Origin: Archilochus colubris | Taxonomy: Eukaryota > Chordata > Aves > Apodiformes > Trochilidae | Length of the DNA: 64,000 nt | Direction: 5' to 3' | Assembly (NCBI GenBank): GCA_023079485.1 | Contig: CM041090.1 | Location: 5,144,519 to 5,208,518, forward strand | Program-made: the position numbers and the translations under genes | Notes under the pieces: generated by a model | Told to the model about the DNA's origin: nothing | The model's database searches: none | What the model saw: only the letters and a program-made list of their open reading frames with translations | Part shown: in pieces, positions 24,101 to 31,934 of the stretch | Position numbering within the stretch: position 1 is the first letter of the stretch | How the letters are laid out: every line of letters begins with the position of its first letter

Positions 24101-27100
24101 AGAGCTGAATTCAGTTCAGTATAGAATCATAGAATGGTTTGGTTGGAAGGGACCTTAAAGATCATGTAAGTTCCCACTCCCCTGCCTGGGCAGGGACTGG
24201 TACAGAAGGGCCAAAAGGCCACATTGAAATTTGTCCTGAAATTTCTCACAAGGGTCTGGCAGTTGTTAGTGGAAAAAAAGGAACTCTTTTTTTTTCCCCA
24301 ATAATCAAGAAGACAGAAAAACCACACAAAGAACAGTTATGCCAGCAGTTTACTCACTCTATTGTGTCTGTCTCAGGAACTCTACGCTCCACCTGCAAGG
24401 TGACAAGAGGACAACACGTGGTCAGGATGAGGCATTTCAGTACCTGCCATGCTCTACAGAACTAACTGCAATGTGCAGTGACTCCATGGCAGTGAGAAAA
24501 CCACAAAACATACCTCTGGACAACTGGTAAGCAGTCACAACCCACACACACACTCTCCAAGCCCCCAAAACCCTTAAATGCTGACAGTTTTTAACATCAG
24601 CTGCTCCCTAAAGGACATGAATTTCTAAAGTGTTTAAATTATTACAATACCTGCTATTTACCTGCAACCAGAAGGATTCTTATTATTTCTTCTTATTATT
24701 ATTATTTTATTATTTATTATATAATTAATATATTATAATATATTATATGCAATATAATATATTATATAATTAATAAATATTAATATTATATAATTATTAT
24801 ATTATTTATATTATTATATTATTATTTCTTATTACTTCTTATTATTATATCGAATTGGATGGAAAAATCTACAGGGGGGATGAACAAATGTGTCCTGGTT
24901 TGGGCCAGGATAAAGGTGATTTTCTGTCCTCTACTTTTGCTTTTAGCTAAGTCTCTTGTAAGTAGCTGCACTTGCTGAAATTAACAGCAAGTTTCTCAGA
25001 CAGTGTGTGCTCCTAGGACTGATAAAACTCGATGTTTATAGTTACTGCTAGAGACTGGTGTGCAGAGCCAAGGGCACTGCTCAGCTCTGAGGAAAACTTT
25101 TACCCTCCAGAAGGAAGAAAGAGCTCCCACCTGCAGCCTCCTTTGGGGAGGAACGGACAAGATAGATGCCAGAACTGACCAAACAGAGTATTCCATCCCA
25201 TACACCTCATACTCAGGATAAATTTGAGGCATCACGAGGGCCAAGCCAGATTTCCTGCTTCCAGCTTCCAGCTGCCTGCCCTTCCTGCCTTTCCTGCTTC
25301 CCTTCCTTCACCCAGCATCCTGGAAGGATTCCATCCATTCCTCTGCCTGTGCTCCTGATCCGTGCCAGCCCATATCTGTGTGTTCCTGCCTCCTGATCCC
25401 AACTGCTCCTGACTCCAGGATTCCAGCCTAGACTTTCCCAGGGCTGCCCTGCAGCCTCGGTGGTGACGTGAGAGTTATTGGAGGAAAAGGGGGGAGGGAT
25501 GTGGTATCCATTTTCCTGTGTATTTGTATATATTCAGTAATTTTTCCTATTTATCATTACTGTTTCATTAAAGTTGTGTAGTTTAGTTTCCAACCCATCA
25601 GTCTCTCTCCCTTATTCTCTCTCCTTTCTATATCAGGGAGGAGAGAGAGATTAATAGAGAGCATCTGTCACTTGGTTTAATTGCTGGGCCAGTGTTAAAC
25701 TGTGACAAAATGCCAGGCCAGAGAGTGAGCACAACACAAGACAAACCAGACACAGCAGGAGCAAACAAACCAGAGTTAGCCTTCTGCAGAGCTTCAGATT
25801 TTTTTTTCTTCCAACAAACCCCAAAACACAGTAGTTTAATTCAGCCTGGTCGAGCCTGTATTATCATTCTGGTTGTCTCAGGGACTTGTGTTTCTTTTCT
25901 CTGAGCTCAGCAGAGTGCTGAGATACAAGGAGGCACCAATTTGAGCAAAAAAGGTCAAAATATAGCATTATATAGATACCAGAGCTCTACCACAGAGATA
26001 AAAGAATCTTCCCAGACTGTCTCAAATCAGTCCAAGGCAAGAACAGAGGCTTTCAAACACTTCTAGCTTAGAAAGGAGCGTTCAAGATTTTTTTTCCCCT
26101 GGGAAAAGAACTGCCTTCCCCCTGCAGAGAGTGAAATACCCTCCCTTTGCTGACAGTACATAAAGCAAAGTCCATTAAACAGATCCCATGCTCTTCCCCT
26201 CTAACTAAGACACATATCCCAGCTGAGGGAAAAAAGAAAGGTGAAAATCATGCTGAGGGCACTGCATCATTCTGAATGTTCAGGAAATCATGTTATTTTA
26301 GCTTTCTGGAAAGAGTTATAATGAATATAACTCTTATAAGAAGCATAATTCTCTTATAAGAATTATAATGAAATAATGAATACTTAAGGTCTGAAGCTAA
26401 AAAGCCAGACTGCCAGACATACAATGCAGCTGCAAACTGCTCAGTAAAATACCAAAGTTCAGCTTAGCTGAGTTTTCAGTTTGTTTTTAAGCATAAAAAT
26501 ATAACCTCAAAGTCTGAAAATCTTTATAATTTAAATAAAAAATGTGATTCTGCTGGTTACAGTGTAACTTTTACCTCTGGTGGCTTTTCAAAGACAAACT
26601 GCTTTTGAGGGTGCTGTTCATCCTTCCTCATCCATGCTGGTCTGGTGCCTCCAGGAGCAAGGCTGCTGGACACTGGTGCCTTAGGTGCTAGTGGAAAGAG
26701 AGAAAAGCAAAAAATAAACCAAAACATGAAATAGAATTTCACTGTAAAAAAAACCAAACAAACATCCAGTTTGGAAGAACTTATGGAATAATTTTTGAAG
26801 CACCCTCCTCCATTTGGCAGAGACTCCAGGGAACAGCCAAACCTACAGTGCATGAGAGTTAAAACTGCACAGAACTGGATTTTTTTTAAAGACTTTTTTT
26901 AAAGATTTGTTATTCATAGGCAAACAAAAATGAACACATCCTTTTATCAGGAAGGATGACATCTGGAACCTTTCAATCCTACCACAAATGCATGGCAGCA
27001 GAAATTTTCCCAAGCAGTTAAACTGCTTCCCTCTGCATTAATTTATTTAATAGAAAATAAGCATTTCTGTCAGAAAAAAATATTTCTATTAAAACAACAT

Positions 27101-28694
27101 TTTGAAACTAGAGAAAAAGTATAGATGAGCAACTCAAGCATTCCACTACATAAGTTTTATTTACACATGCAAAGAGGCTTAAACATGGGCCTGAAACTAA
27201 AAAAAAAATTTAAAACTTCACTTTGCATAATTCTAAAGATGGGGGAAAATAATTTTGAGAGATCCCTTAGGAACAGGAGAAATTAAGTGCATCTGTGACA
27301 GACAATTTACAGGCTTCATGCACAAGTCCAAGTAGTTGGCTAATTTTTTTCAGGGTTCAAAAAAAACCCAGCTTGGCTAGGACACTCAGCCTGCAGAGAA
27401 ATGGGGGCTTTCCTGGGCACAGGAACTGGAAACAGTTAATAGGATGGAGTCCAGTTGGAAGACTGCTTCCAGTGGAGTCCCTCAAGGGTCAGTACTGGGA
27501 CCAGTCCTACTCAATATATTTACTGGTGGCCTGGATGAGGGCATGGAGGGGACTGTCAGGGAGTTTGGGAGCAGTGTCTGACAGCCCAGGAGGATGTGCT
27601 GCCATCCAGAGGGACCTGGACAGGCTGGAGAGTTGGGCAGGGAGAAAGGGAATGAATGACACCAAGTGGACTCTGAAAATATGGGTAAGAAAAACCCCAG
27701 GGAGCAGGACAGGGGGGGACTGAGCTGTGGGAGAGCAGCCCAGGGGAAAGGGCCCTGGGGGTGTTGGTGGATGGGAGGGTGACCATGAGCCAACAATGTG
27801 TCCTGGTGGCCAAGAAGCCCCATGGCACCTGGGAGGCATCAGGAGGGGGTGGTCAGGAGGTCAGGAGAGGTTCTCCTGCCCCTCTGCTCTGCCCTGGGGA
27901 GGCCACATCTGGAATCCTGTGTCCAGTTGTGGGCCCCTCAGTTCCAGCAGGACAGGGAACTGCTGGAGAGAGCCCAGCACAGAGCCACCAAGGTGATGGA
28001 GGAGTGGAACAGCTCCTGGGGAGGAAAGGCTGAGGGAGCTGGGAGCTTGGAGAAGAGGAGACTGAGGGGTGAGCTCAGCAATGGGGATAAATATGGAAAG
28101 GAGAGAGCCAGGAGGATGGAGCCAAACGTTTGGTTTAGTAATTACCTTATGGTGTTGGTCAAAGGTTGGACTGGATGATCTTGGAGATCTCTCCCAACCT
28201 AAAACATTCTGTGATTCCCAGGGATGCCCAGTGACAGGACAAGGGGCAATGGGTATAAACTGGAGCATGGGAGGTTCCATATCAATCTTAGGAAGAATTT
28301 TTTCAGTGTGAGGGTGAGGGAGCCCTGGCCCAGGCTGCCCAGGGAGGTGGTGGAGTCTCCTTCTCTGGAGACATTCAGACTCCACCTGGATGTGTTCTGT
28401 GGGACTGCTGGAGGTGACCCTGCTCTGGCAGGGGGGTTGGACGCAGGAGCTTTCCAAGTCCCTTCCAACCTCTCAACTTCTGCCATTTTATGTCCAGCGC
28501 TCGCCTCTTACGGAACAGCCCCGACGCGGCCCGGCCAAGCCCACACCCGGGCAGCCCAGGCCCGGCCCCTGATCACCACAACCCAGGACTCACCGCCTCT
28601 CCTTACCTGCCTGCTGGGTCTTTCCGTGCTGCCGTCCCGCCGGGCTGCCGGCCCAGCCGCCCTGCACCCGGTCCCGCTGCCTCCGCTCCGCCAT
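6053..28694 (-). CDS. ALKBH3: ALKBH3, AlkB-type Fe(II)/2-oxoglutarate dioxygenase (complete, 9 coding exons)
   Basis: The family oxidatively removes methyl groups from 1-methyladenine and 3-methylcytosine in single-stranded DNA and RNA, in nucleus and cytoplasm. The joined exons are 28694-28607, 26687-26575, 24392-24358, 23341-23294, 21905-21802, 20710-20622, 16296-16087, 6770-6672 and 6145-6053. They total 879 nt, which is 292 residues plus stop; human ALKBH3 has 286. All introns are GT-AG and all phases agree. The iron ligands are visible as H197 and D199 (motif DWHSDDE) and H263 (HRVPKEY). The 2-oxoglutarate-binding arginines are R275 and R281 (ARINLTFR). The N-terminal 80 residues are basic and poorly conserved, as expected. 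The start was chosen because [12 protein letters not shown] aligns with the human start; an in-frame ATG 12 codons upstream (28730) has a weaker context. The C-terminus (EPDGFQK) differs from human. Identity is very secure. Confidence 0.97.
6146..6671 (-). other. ALKBH3: ALKBH3 intron 8
   Basis: A 526-bp GT-AG intron in which nothing else was recognised. The two exons it separates carry the DWQ and HRV sides of the third iron-ligand motif. Confidence 0.9.
6672..6770 (-). CDS. ALKBH3: ALKBH3 coding exon 8
   Basis: The exon encodes [16 protein letters not shown] and [16 protein letters not shown], 33 codons in phase 0-0. It matches human closely ([19 protein letters not shown]). It forms the beta-strand leading to the third iron ligand. 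The donor is GTAGGA and the acceptor is preceded by a T tract. Confidence 0.97.
7563..8995 (-). mobile_element. CR1 LINE with 3' part of reverse transcriptase
   Basis: The 3' terminus has catagaatcatagaatc at the left. On the minus strand a frame from 8968 encodes CR1 reverse transcriptase: KAFDTVSH (motif A), [11 protein letters not shown] (motif B) and FADDTKLGG (motif C). Compared with sister copies, 10 nt are missing between 8134 and 8135, which shifts the frame; the rest of the ORF continues in another frame to about 7650. The 5' end is truncated, so the copy is non-autonomous. Confidence 0.92.
8090..8968 (-). pseudogene. CR1 reverse transcriptase fragment, frameshifted
   Basis: Reverse-transcriptase palm and thumb coding sequence of a 5'-truncated CR1. 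It loses frame at the 10-nt deletion near 8134. The downstream protein ([18 protein letters not shown] and so on) resumes in the next frame. It is a dead LINE copy. Confidence 0.9.
9900..10011 (+). other. AATAAA followed by A-tract (possible retrocopy tail)
   Basis: AATAAA at 9977-9982 is followed about 10 nt later by a 20-nt A-rich run (9992-10011). This resembles the 3' end of a polyadenylated retrocopy, but no parent gene was recognised. It may simply be a chance A-tract. Confidence 0.2.
12411..12476. repeat. 17-bp tandem repeat, 4 units
   Basis: The unit CATGGGATCATTAAGGA repeats at 12411, 12428, 12445 (15 bp) and 12460, with small changes. Confidence 0.85.
15593..15645 (+). mobile_element. 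CR1 3'-terminal remnant
   Basis: The sequence ggctggacttgagaggtc, then ttttccagcctcaataactctgtg, fits an old CR1 terminus. Confidence 0.6.
16087..16296 (-). CDS. ALKBH3: ALKBH3 coding exon 7 (iron-binding H197, D199)
   Basis: This 210-nt, phase 0-0 exon encodes residues 160-229. It holds the AlkB signature [17 protein letters not shown], with the first two iron ligands, and [15 protein letters not shown]. It is the most conserved exon. The acceptor is CTGCAG and the donor GTGAGT. Its length is divisible by three, so skipping would keep the frame but remove the catalytic site. Confidence 0.98.
16395..16460. repeat. 26-bp tandem repeat, 2.5 units
   Basis: Two full units begin at 16395 and 16421, with a partial at 16447. 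The unit contains GGAAATCAAACAAATCACC. The array lies 99 bp on the intron side of the exon 7 acceptor. Confidence 0.85.
16772..17274 (+). mobile_element. CR1 LINE 3' end, two-tail type
   Basis: This is the plus-strand copy of the two-tail CR1: first tail ending near cagcattctgtgctgagc (about 17085), second ending gggattctatgatg at 17274. It is inverted relative to the copies at 1075, 28970, 58954 and 63332. Confidence 0.85.
17764..17815 (-). mobile_element. Short CR1 terminus
   Basis: The sequence aatcatagaatggctcaggc followed by ggaaatgaccttcaaagttca is a CR1 3'-end signature in minus orientation, about 50 bp long. Confidence 0.6.
17895..18053 (+). mobile_element. CR1 3' end, single-tail type
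   Basis: The sequence is nearly identical to the inner part of the two-tail elements, but it ends directly at aacattctgtgattctgtg with no second tail. Confidence 0.85.
19231..19862 (+). mobile_element. CR1 LINE 3' end with ORF remnant
   Basis: The copy covers the C-terminal part of the CR1 reverse-transcriptase ORF ([34 protein letters not shown]) in broken frames. It ends cgattctatgattc. It is close in sequence to the copies at 7563, 34360 and 49805. Confidence 0.9.
20622..20710 (-). CDS. ALKBH3: ALKBH3 coding exon 6
   Basis: The exon completes E130 and encodes [20 protein letters not shown] through NPN159. The core [19 protein letters not shown] is nearly identical to human apart from one residue at its edge. 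This is the substrate-lid region of AlkB-family proteins. The donor GTATGT is weaker than the others. Confidence 0.96.
20711..21801 (-). other. ALKBH3: ALKBH3 intron 5
   Basis: A 1.1-kb GT-AG intron of unique AT-rich sequence. No repeat family was recognised. Confidence 0.85.
21802..21905 (-). CDS. ALKBH3: ALKBH3 coding exon 5
   Basis: The exon encodes residues 96-129, including [18 protein letters not shown] and the PWGQRT segment, in phase with both neighbours. It matches the human YPGFVDVKEADWILEQL and PWKQRT segments that form the outer helix and nucleotide-recognition lid start. The acceptor is CTTAG and the donor GTAAGG. Confidence 0.96.
21906..23293 (-). other. ALKBH3: ALKBH3 intron 4
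   Basis: A 1.4-kb intron. It contains a 38-bp tandem repeat at 22041-22133 and is otherwise unique. Confidence 0.85.
22041..22133. repeat. 38-bp tandem repeat, 2.4 units
   Basis: Exact units start at 22041 and 22079, with a partial at 22117. Each contains CCTATTCCTGAGCACAGG. The lack of divergence suggests a recent duplication. Confidence 0.9.
23294..23341 (-). CDS. ALKBH3: ALKBH3 coding exon 4 (48 nt)
   Basis: The exon completes D79 and encodes [15 protein letters not shown], then two bases of R95. Human has REGVYEISLSPTGVSR here. The acceptor is CCTCAG and the donor GTAAGG. It begins the dioxygenase domain. Confidence 0.94.
23342..24357 (-). other. ALKBH3: ALKBH3 intron 3
   Basis: A 1.0-kb intron holding one short CR1 terminus near 24120. 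The rest is unique. Confidence 0.85.
24120..24198 (-). mobile_element. CR1 3'-terminal fragment
   Basis: The sequence atagaatcatagaatggttt followed by ggttggaagggaccttaaag is a CR1 terminus in minus orientation, truncated after about 80 bp. Confidence 0.75.
24358..24392 (-). CDS. ALKBH3: ALKBH3 coding exon 3 (35 nt)
   Basis: This small exon encodes [11 protein letters not shown] plus two bases of D79. It matches human VVRRAPEPRVID. The acceptor is TTGCAG and the donor is GTGAGT. The short length was accepted because both phases agree with the neighbouring exons. Confidence 0.93.
24669..24850. repeat. AT-rich simple repeat
   Basis: About 180 bp made almost only of A and T, built from ATT/TTA and TATAAT blocks. 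It ends 40 bp before an LTR insertion. Confidence 0.85.
24891..25707 (+). mobile_element. Solo LTR of an endogenous retrovirus, copy 1
   Basis: The 817-bp element starts TGTCCTGG and ends TGTGACA. It is flanked by the direct repeat AAATG (24886-24890 and 25708-25712), a 5-bp target duplication. It closely matches elements at 51692 and 56886. An ATTAAA poly(A)-type signal near 25568 supports plus orientation. No viral genes are present. A 5-bp duplication fits an ERVL-type retrovirus (inference). Confidence 0.92.
26575..26687 (-). CDS. ALKBH3: ALKBH3 coding exon 2
   Basis: The exon completes A30 and encodes residues 31-67, ending QFVFEKPPE. This corresponds to human REFVFKEPQQ. The acceptor follows a pyrimidine-rich stretch ending CACTAG and the donor is GTAAAA. 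The region is the flexible N-terminal part ahead of the dioxygenase fold. Confidence 0.95.
27440..28217 (+). mobile_element. CR1 LINE 3' end, diverged
   Basis: The sequence includes gtggagtccctcaagggtc and ctgcc(a)tccagagggacctgg, followed by the usual CR1 3' sequence, and ends aacattctgtgattc. The reading frame is broken many times. Confidence 0.85.
28218..28492 (+). mobile_element. CR1 LINE 3' end, directly abutting another CR1
   Basis: It starts within the CR1 body (cagtgacaggacaaggggca) immediately after the terminus of the previous CR1. It ends near cttctgccattttatg. It is a second CR1 subfamily. Confidence 0.85.
28607..28694 (-). CDS. ALKBH3: ALKBH3 coding exon 1 (N-terminus)
   Basis: The exon encodes the first 29 residues, [14 protein letters not shown] onward, plus one base of the next codon, followed by a GTAAGG donor. 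The ATG has G at -3 and G at +4, a good initiation context. It lies in the CpG-rich promoter segment. No stop codon separates it from an in-frame ATG at 28730, so a 304-residue form cannot be excluded. A further upstream non-coding exon, as in human, is possible but not visible. Confidence 0.9.
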
Positions 28695-28774
28695 TCCCCC
28701 GCCTCCCCTGCGCCCAACCACCGACCGCATCCGCCCGTGACGGGAGTTCCGCTCCGCCCCGCCGCGGAGCCTGA

Positions 28775-28892
28775 CGGGGACATAAAGCACTTCCCGGGGA
28801 CGTTCAGCCCTACCCGGGACGTTCAGCCCTGCTCGGGGACCGTCACCGCTTTGCGGGGACCTTCTGCCCTGCCCCGGACTCTCAGCACTGCC
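28775..28892. repeat. About 20-bp degenerate tandem repeat in ALKBH3 promoter
   Basis: Six consecutive units of 19-20 bp, each beginning CGGGGAC or CGGGAC (the last CCGGAC), start at 28775, 28795, 28815, 28834, 28854 and 28874. Units 2 and 3 share GGGACGTTCAGCCCT. The array ends where a CR1 remnant begins, and the last unit may partly be CR1. Confidence 0.75.
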
Positions 28893-28969
28893 AAGGATGG
28901 GGCCGACACAACTTCCTTGGGAAACCTGGGACAAGAGCTCGGCACCCTCACACCAAAGAATTTCTTCCG
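28880..28969 (-). mobile_element. CR1 remnant upstream of ALKBH3
   Basis: The sequence actgccaaggatggggccg, then cacaccaaagaatttcttcc, is internal CR1 sequence with its 3' tail missing. It is cut by the next CR1. Confidence 0.75.
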
Positions 28970-29417
28970 TACGGAATGGTTTGGGTTGGAAGGGATCTCA
29001 ATGCTCATCCAATTCCAACCCCTTTCCATGGGCAGGGACACCTCCCACCAGCCCAGGTTGCTCCAAGCCCCATCCAACCTGACCTGAGACACTGCCAGGG
29101 ATGGGGCAGCCACAGCTTCCCTGGGAAACCTGGCACAGGGCCTCAGCACAGAATGCTGAGCTTGGAAGAGACCTCCAAGCTCATCCAGCCCAACCTTGCA
29201 CCAACACCACAGCCAACTCCTAACCCACGGCCTTAAGGACCAGCTCCAAATGCCTTTTCAATGCCTCCAGGTACGGGGACTCCACCACCCTCACCCCAAA
29301 GAATTTCTTCCTCATCTCCAACCTCCATCTCCCCCCTCCCACTTGGAAACCATTTCCACTTCTCCTCTCCCTACCCCCCGTGTTCAAAGCCCTCCCCCAG
29401 CTTTCTGTAGCACAGTG
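28970..29417 (-). mobile_element. CR1 LINE 3' end, two-tail type
   Basis: The outer tail begins at ggaatggtttgggttggaag and the inner tail at cagaatgctgagcttgg (about 29150). It is truncated after the agctttctgtag motif. It lies just upstream of the ALKBH3 promoter. Confidence 0.85.
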
Positions 29418-30279
29418 AGCATCAGGTCCCAAAACCACATGGACCACAGCTGCAGTGCCAAATGGGTAAACACAGCTCTTCCCAAAGACCTTCAGTGCTC
29501 AAAAAATTATCTAGAAATTGCTCTTATTAATAGCTTAATTAATAGTTCTCATTAGCAGTTCACTCTGTGTTGCAGTGATTTTAAAGTATCAGTGCCGTAA
29601 AATAGGTAACAGCCAGGAAAAGACATTAATAAAAGCTTTGGGGCTTTGACAAGTTAAAAGTACAGTAATTTAAACGCCATTATTATATATACACTAAAGG
29701 ACAATCAGGTATTTGAATGAACAGGCAATCATTTTAAGGATGTCTTCGGTCAGTTTTTCTTATTCCCAAGAAGGGGAAATGAGGAAAAGGAAAGGAGACA
29801 CATCTGGCTGAAATGGAAACCTTTATAAAAACAGTAGTAAAATCTAAGTAACATAAAATACACAAAGTTCTACTTAGCAAACTGTGCAAGCACCACAGCT
29901 CTAGTGAAAGTGTGATGGTCACAGGGGAGCAGAAGGACAGAGGAGATCTCCAGGGATGGTAGCCACTGAGGAAAGAGACATAGCCCCATCCAACTTCCCA
30001 GTTTATAGTGAGCATGATGGTTATACTATTGAATGCCTCTGTTGGCCAGATTTATTATTATTATTTATTATTATTGTATTATCACCTGGATAATCCCAAA
30101 CTGCTAAAGAACTTGGCCCCTACAGAAACCCACACACCGTGGCTGACCACAGACTAAACCAAAGTGCCAACTTTGTTCTCAGAGGATCGGGTGCTGCAGT
30201 CTTCTGAAACATGCAGCTTCCTTGAAAATTGAGTCTAGGATTCTATCTTGGTGAAAAACCAGGACAAAGGAACAAACCC
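29418..30279. other. ALKBH3-HSD17B12 intergenic sequence
   Basis: This is unique AT-rich sequence with a short TTA repeat at 30052-30083. No gene was recognised. Confidence 0.5.
30052..30083. repeat. Short TTA simple repeat
   Basis: About 32 bp of ATT/TTA units. Confidence 0.7.
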
Positions 30280-30301
30280 AAAGGTAGAGAGTGAATTCCA
30301 T

Positions 30302-30307
30302 TTTATT
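30302..30307 (-). terminator. Candidate distal HSD17B12 poly(A) signal
   Basis: Minus-strand AATAAA about 1.5 kb after the stop. It is the last such hexamer before the intergenic gap. Confidence 0.4.
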
Positions 30308-30722
30308 TGTCTTATAAAGTCAAGGACATACAGACTGTTTAGTCAAATCCTTCCACATCAGATCCAGAGCAAACCAAGCTCTTACAGAACTTAATACCAC
30401 TGACTTCACCATCCCTGTTCCAAAAAATTAAGAAAGCTATGGAATAGGATCTGCATCTCATATTTGATCAGCACCATTGCATCGGTATTCAGGTTTTTTC
30501 AATGTACAGAAAGGTTAGCCCCAAATCATGTCTCAGTAGAACTTATTTTACTTCAAAACCAGAGCTTGAAATTATTATTTCAAGGACAGAAAACAACCTC
30601 CACTCTTCAGCCACAGGAGGTCACCACAGAAAACATTGGTAGCCTGCTTGCAATTTGATTTGCCTTGTAAGTTTTGGTATGTTTTATGTTGATAAAAAGG
30701 ACTGCTAGATGTCAAAGTCTTT

Positions 30723-30728
30723 TTTATT
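30723..30728 (-). terminator. Candidate proximal HSD17B12 poly(A) signal
   Basis: Minus-strand AATAAA about 1.1 kb after the stop. It is an alternative to the distal signal. Confidence 0.35.
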
Positions 30729-31829
30729 AAAAGAGTACACAAATACTGACAACAGCAGTGCAGGGTTCTCATATAATCTGATTCCTGTATCTCCTGGAGT
30801 TGGGTAATTTCATTCTCACTGAAGCATCTGATTTCAGAACAGAACCATGAAACTAATCAGTTAATTTGAACACAAATTAAGAAGAATTTTAAATTTTTCT
30901 ACATTTAGAGAAGTTCTCATTTTTAAAGCTGTCTCAAATATTCAGGATTCACATTTCAAAGGGTCTCACCAAAAACCAGACCGATACATTACCTCAAAAA
31001 GAATTTAAACATCATTGCTAACAAGAAGAATAACTCATTTCAAGCTCTGCATTTAAAGTGCCCATAATCTTTTACATAGCAACCAGCAAAAAACATAACT
31101 TGTGACATTTATCTACATCGTGTTACCACCACCTATTACAAAGAGCAGGCACTGAACTTTTAAAAATGTTATTATGAATCATACAGATTACATATTACTG
31201 AAAAGTTAGAATCCATACTCAAGAACCAAGGAATTTTAATACTTTTTGCAACGTGGTTTTATGTATATATTTATAGATGAGCAATTACACTCATTTTGGG
31301 GTTTGGTCCATTTCCCTGAAGTTCCTAACCAAAAACCACACTGGACTGTGCAAGCAGGGGAGCAGTTGTGAGATGTCTGAAAATACAGAATCCTTGTAAG
31401 TACCCAAAACCTGAGCTGGGAAAAAGTTACACTCTGTCAATAGTGCTAGGTTACCTTTTTAAAATAAATATGCTTCCTTCCCACTCCCCCACACACGTCC
31501 AGAAATAGGTAAGAACTACTATTTTTCTGACTTTTACCCATGTGCAGAATACATAGATGTGATGGCCACAACACCCTGATCAAGTCCTTGTAAGTACTTC
31601 TTAGTCCAAAGCACTTCCCACCCCCAATAACAGCTATAAACAAATAAAGCCTATTTTTTAATCAATATTAGAAGTTAAAGGTCCTGTTTCACCTGTGTCT
31701 TCAGCACATCAATGTTTTGTTTGTTAGAAAGTACACCTAGGATTGAAGACTTTGGGAACTACTTGATGCTGCAGCGTGGGCATGGAACCTACAGGAGTTC
31801 CAGGTTTCTGAGATCAAGTTGCTTCTGAC

Positions 31830-31934
31830 TTATTTCTCCTTCATTTTCTTCAAGTAACGAGCCCGTATTTGCTTGTTTGTTTTCATGAGAAAATTAATGA
31901 CAGAAGGTGTAGGTAGAAGAGAAAAGATCCATGC
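31830..31934 (-). CDS. HSD17B12: HSD17B12 last coding exon with ER-retrieval tail
   Basis: The exon has 34 codons and TAA. It contains a hydrophobic stretch [17 protein letters not shown] and a basic tail [11 protein letters not shown]. Human ends RAHYLKKTKKN. Lysines at -3 and -5 fit a KxKxx retrieval signal; that function is known for the family and inferred here. Confidence 0.96.
   Translation of the reverse strand, partial: AWIFSLLPTPSVINFLMKTNKQIRARYLKKMKEK

Larger units (their letters stand above)
24393..26574 (-). other. ALKBH3: ALKBH3 intron 2
   Basis: A 2.2-kb intron, over a third of which is a solo LTR (24891-25707). An AT-only tract lies just before the LTR. The remainder is unique. 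Confidence 0.85.
26688..28606 (-). other. ALKBH3: ALKBH3 intron 1
   Basis: A 1.9-kb intron. The part near exon 2 is unique, and from about 27440 to 28492 it is two abutting CR1 pieces. Only about 110 bp separates CR1 from the exon 1 donor. Confidence 0.85.
28480..28893 (-). promoter_or_regulatory. ALKBH3: CpG-rich ALKBH3 promoter region
   Basis: The sequence turns abruptly GC- and CpG-rich around the ALKBH3 first exon, while the surrounding introns and flanks are AT-rich. It includes the start codon and about 200 bp upstream. No TATA box is evident on the minus strand. The segment has the look of a small CpG-island promoter. The exact transcription start cannot be placed. Confidence 0.7.
30280..31829 (-). 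other. HSD17B12: Probable HSD17B12 3' UTR
   Basis: This is AT-rich, repeat-free sequence after the HSD17B12 stop. Minus-strand AATAAA hexamers occur at 30723-30728 and 30302-30307, giving possible 3' UTRs of about 1.1 and 1.5 kb. The boundaries are inferred from these signals only. Confidence 0.5.

Noticed and set aside
28224..29087. 287-codon plus-strand open frame
   Set aside because: It runs through CR1, the antisense of ALKBH3 exon 1 and the CpG-rich promoter. The lack of stops reflects GC content.
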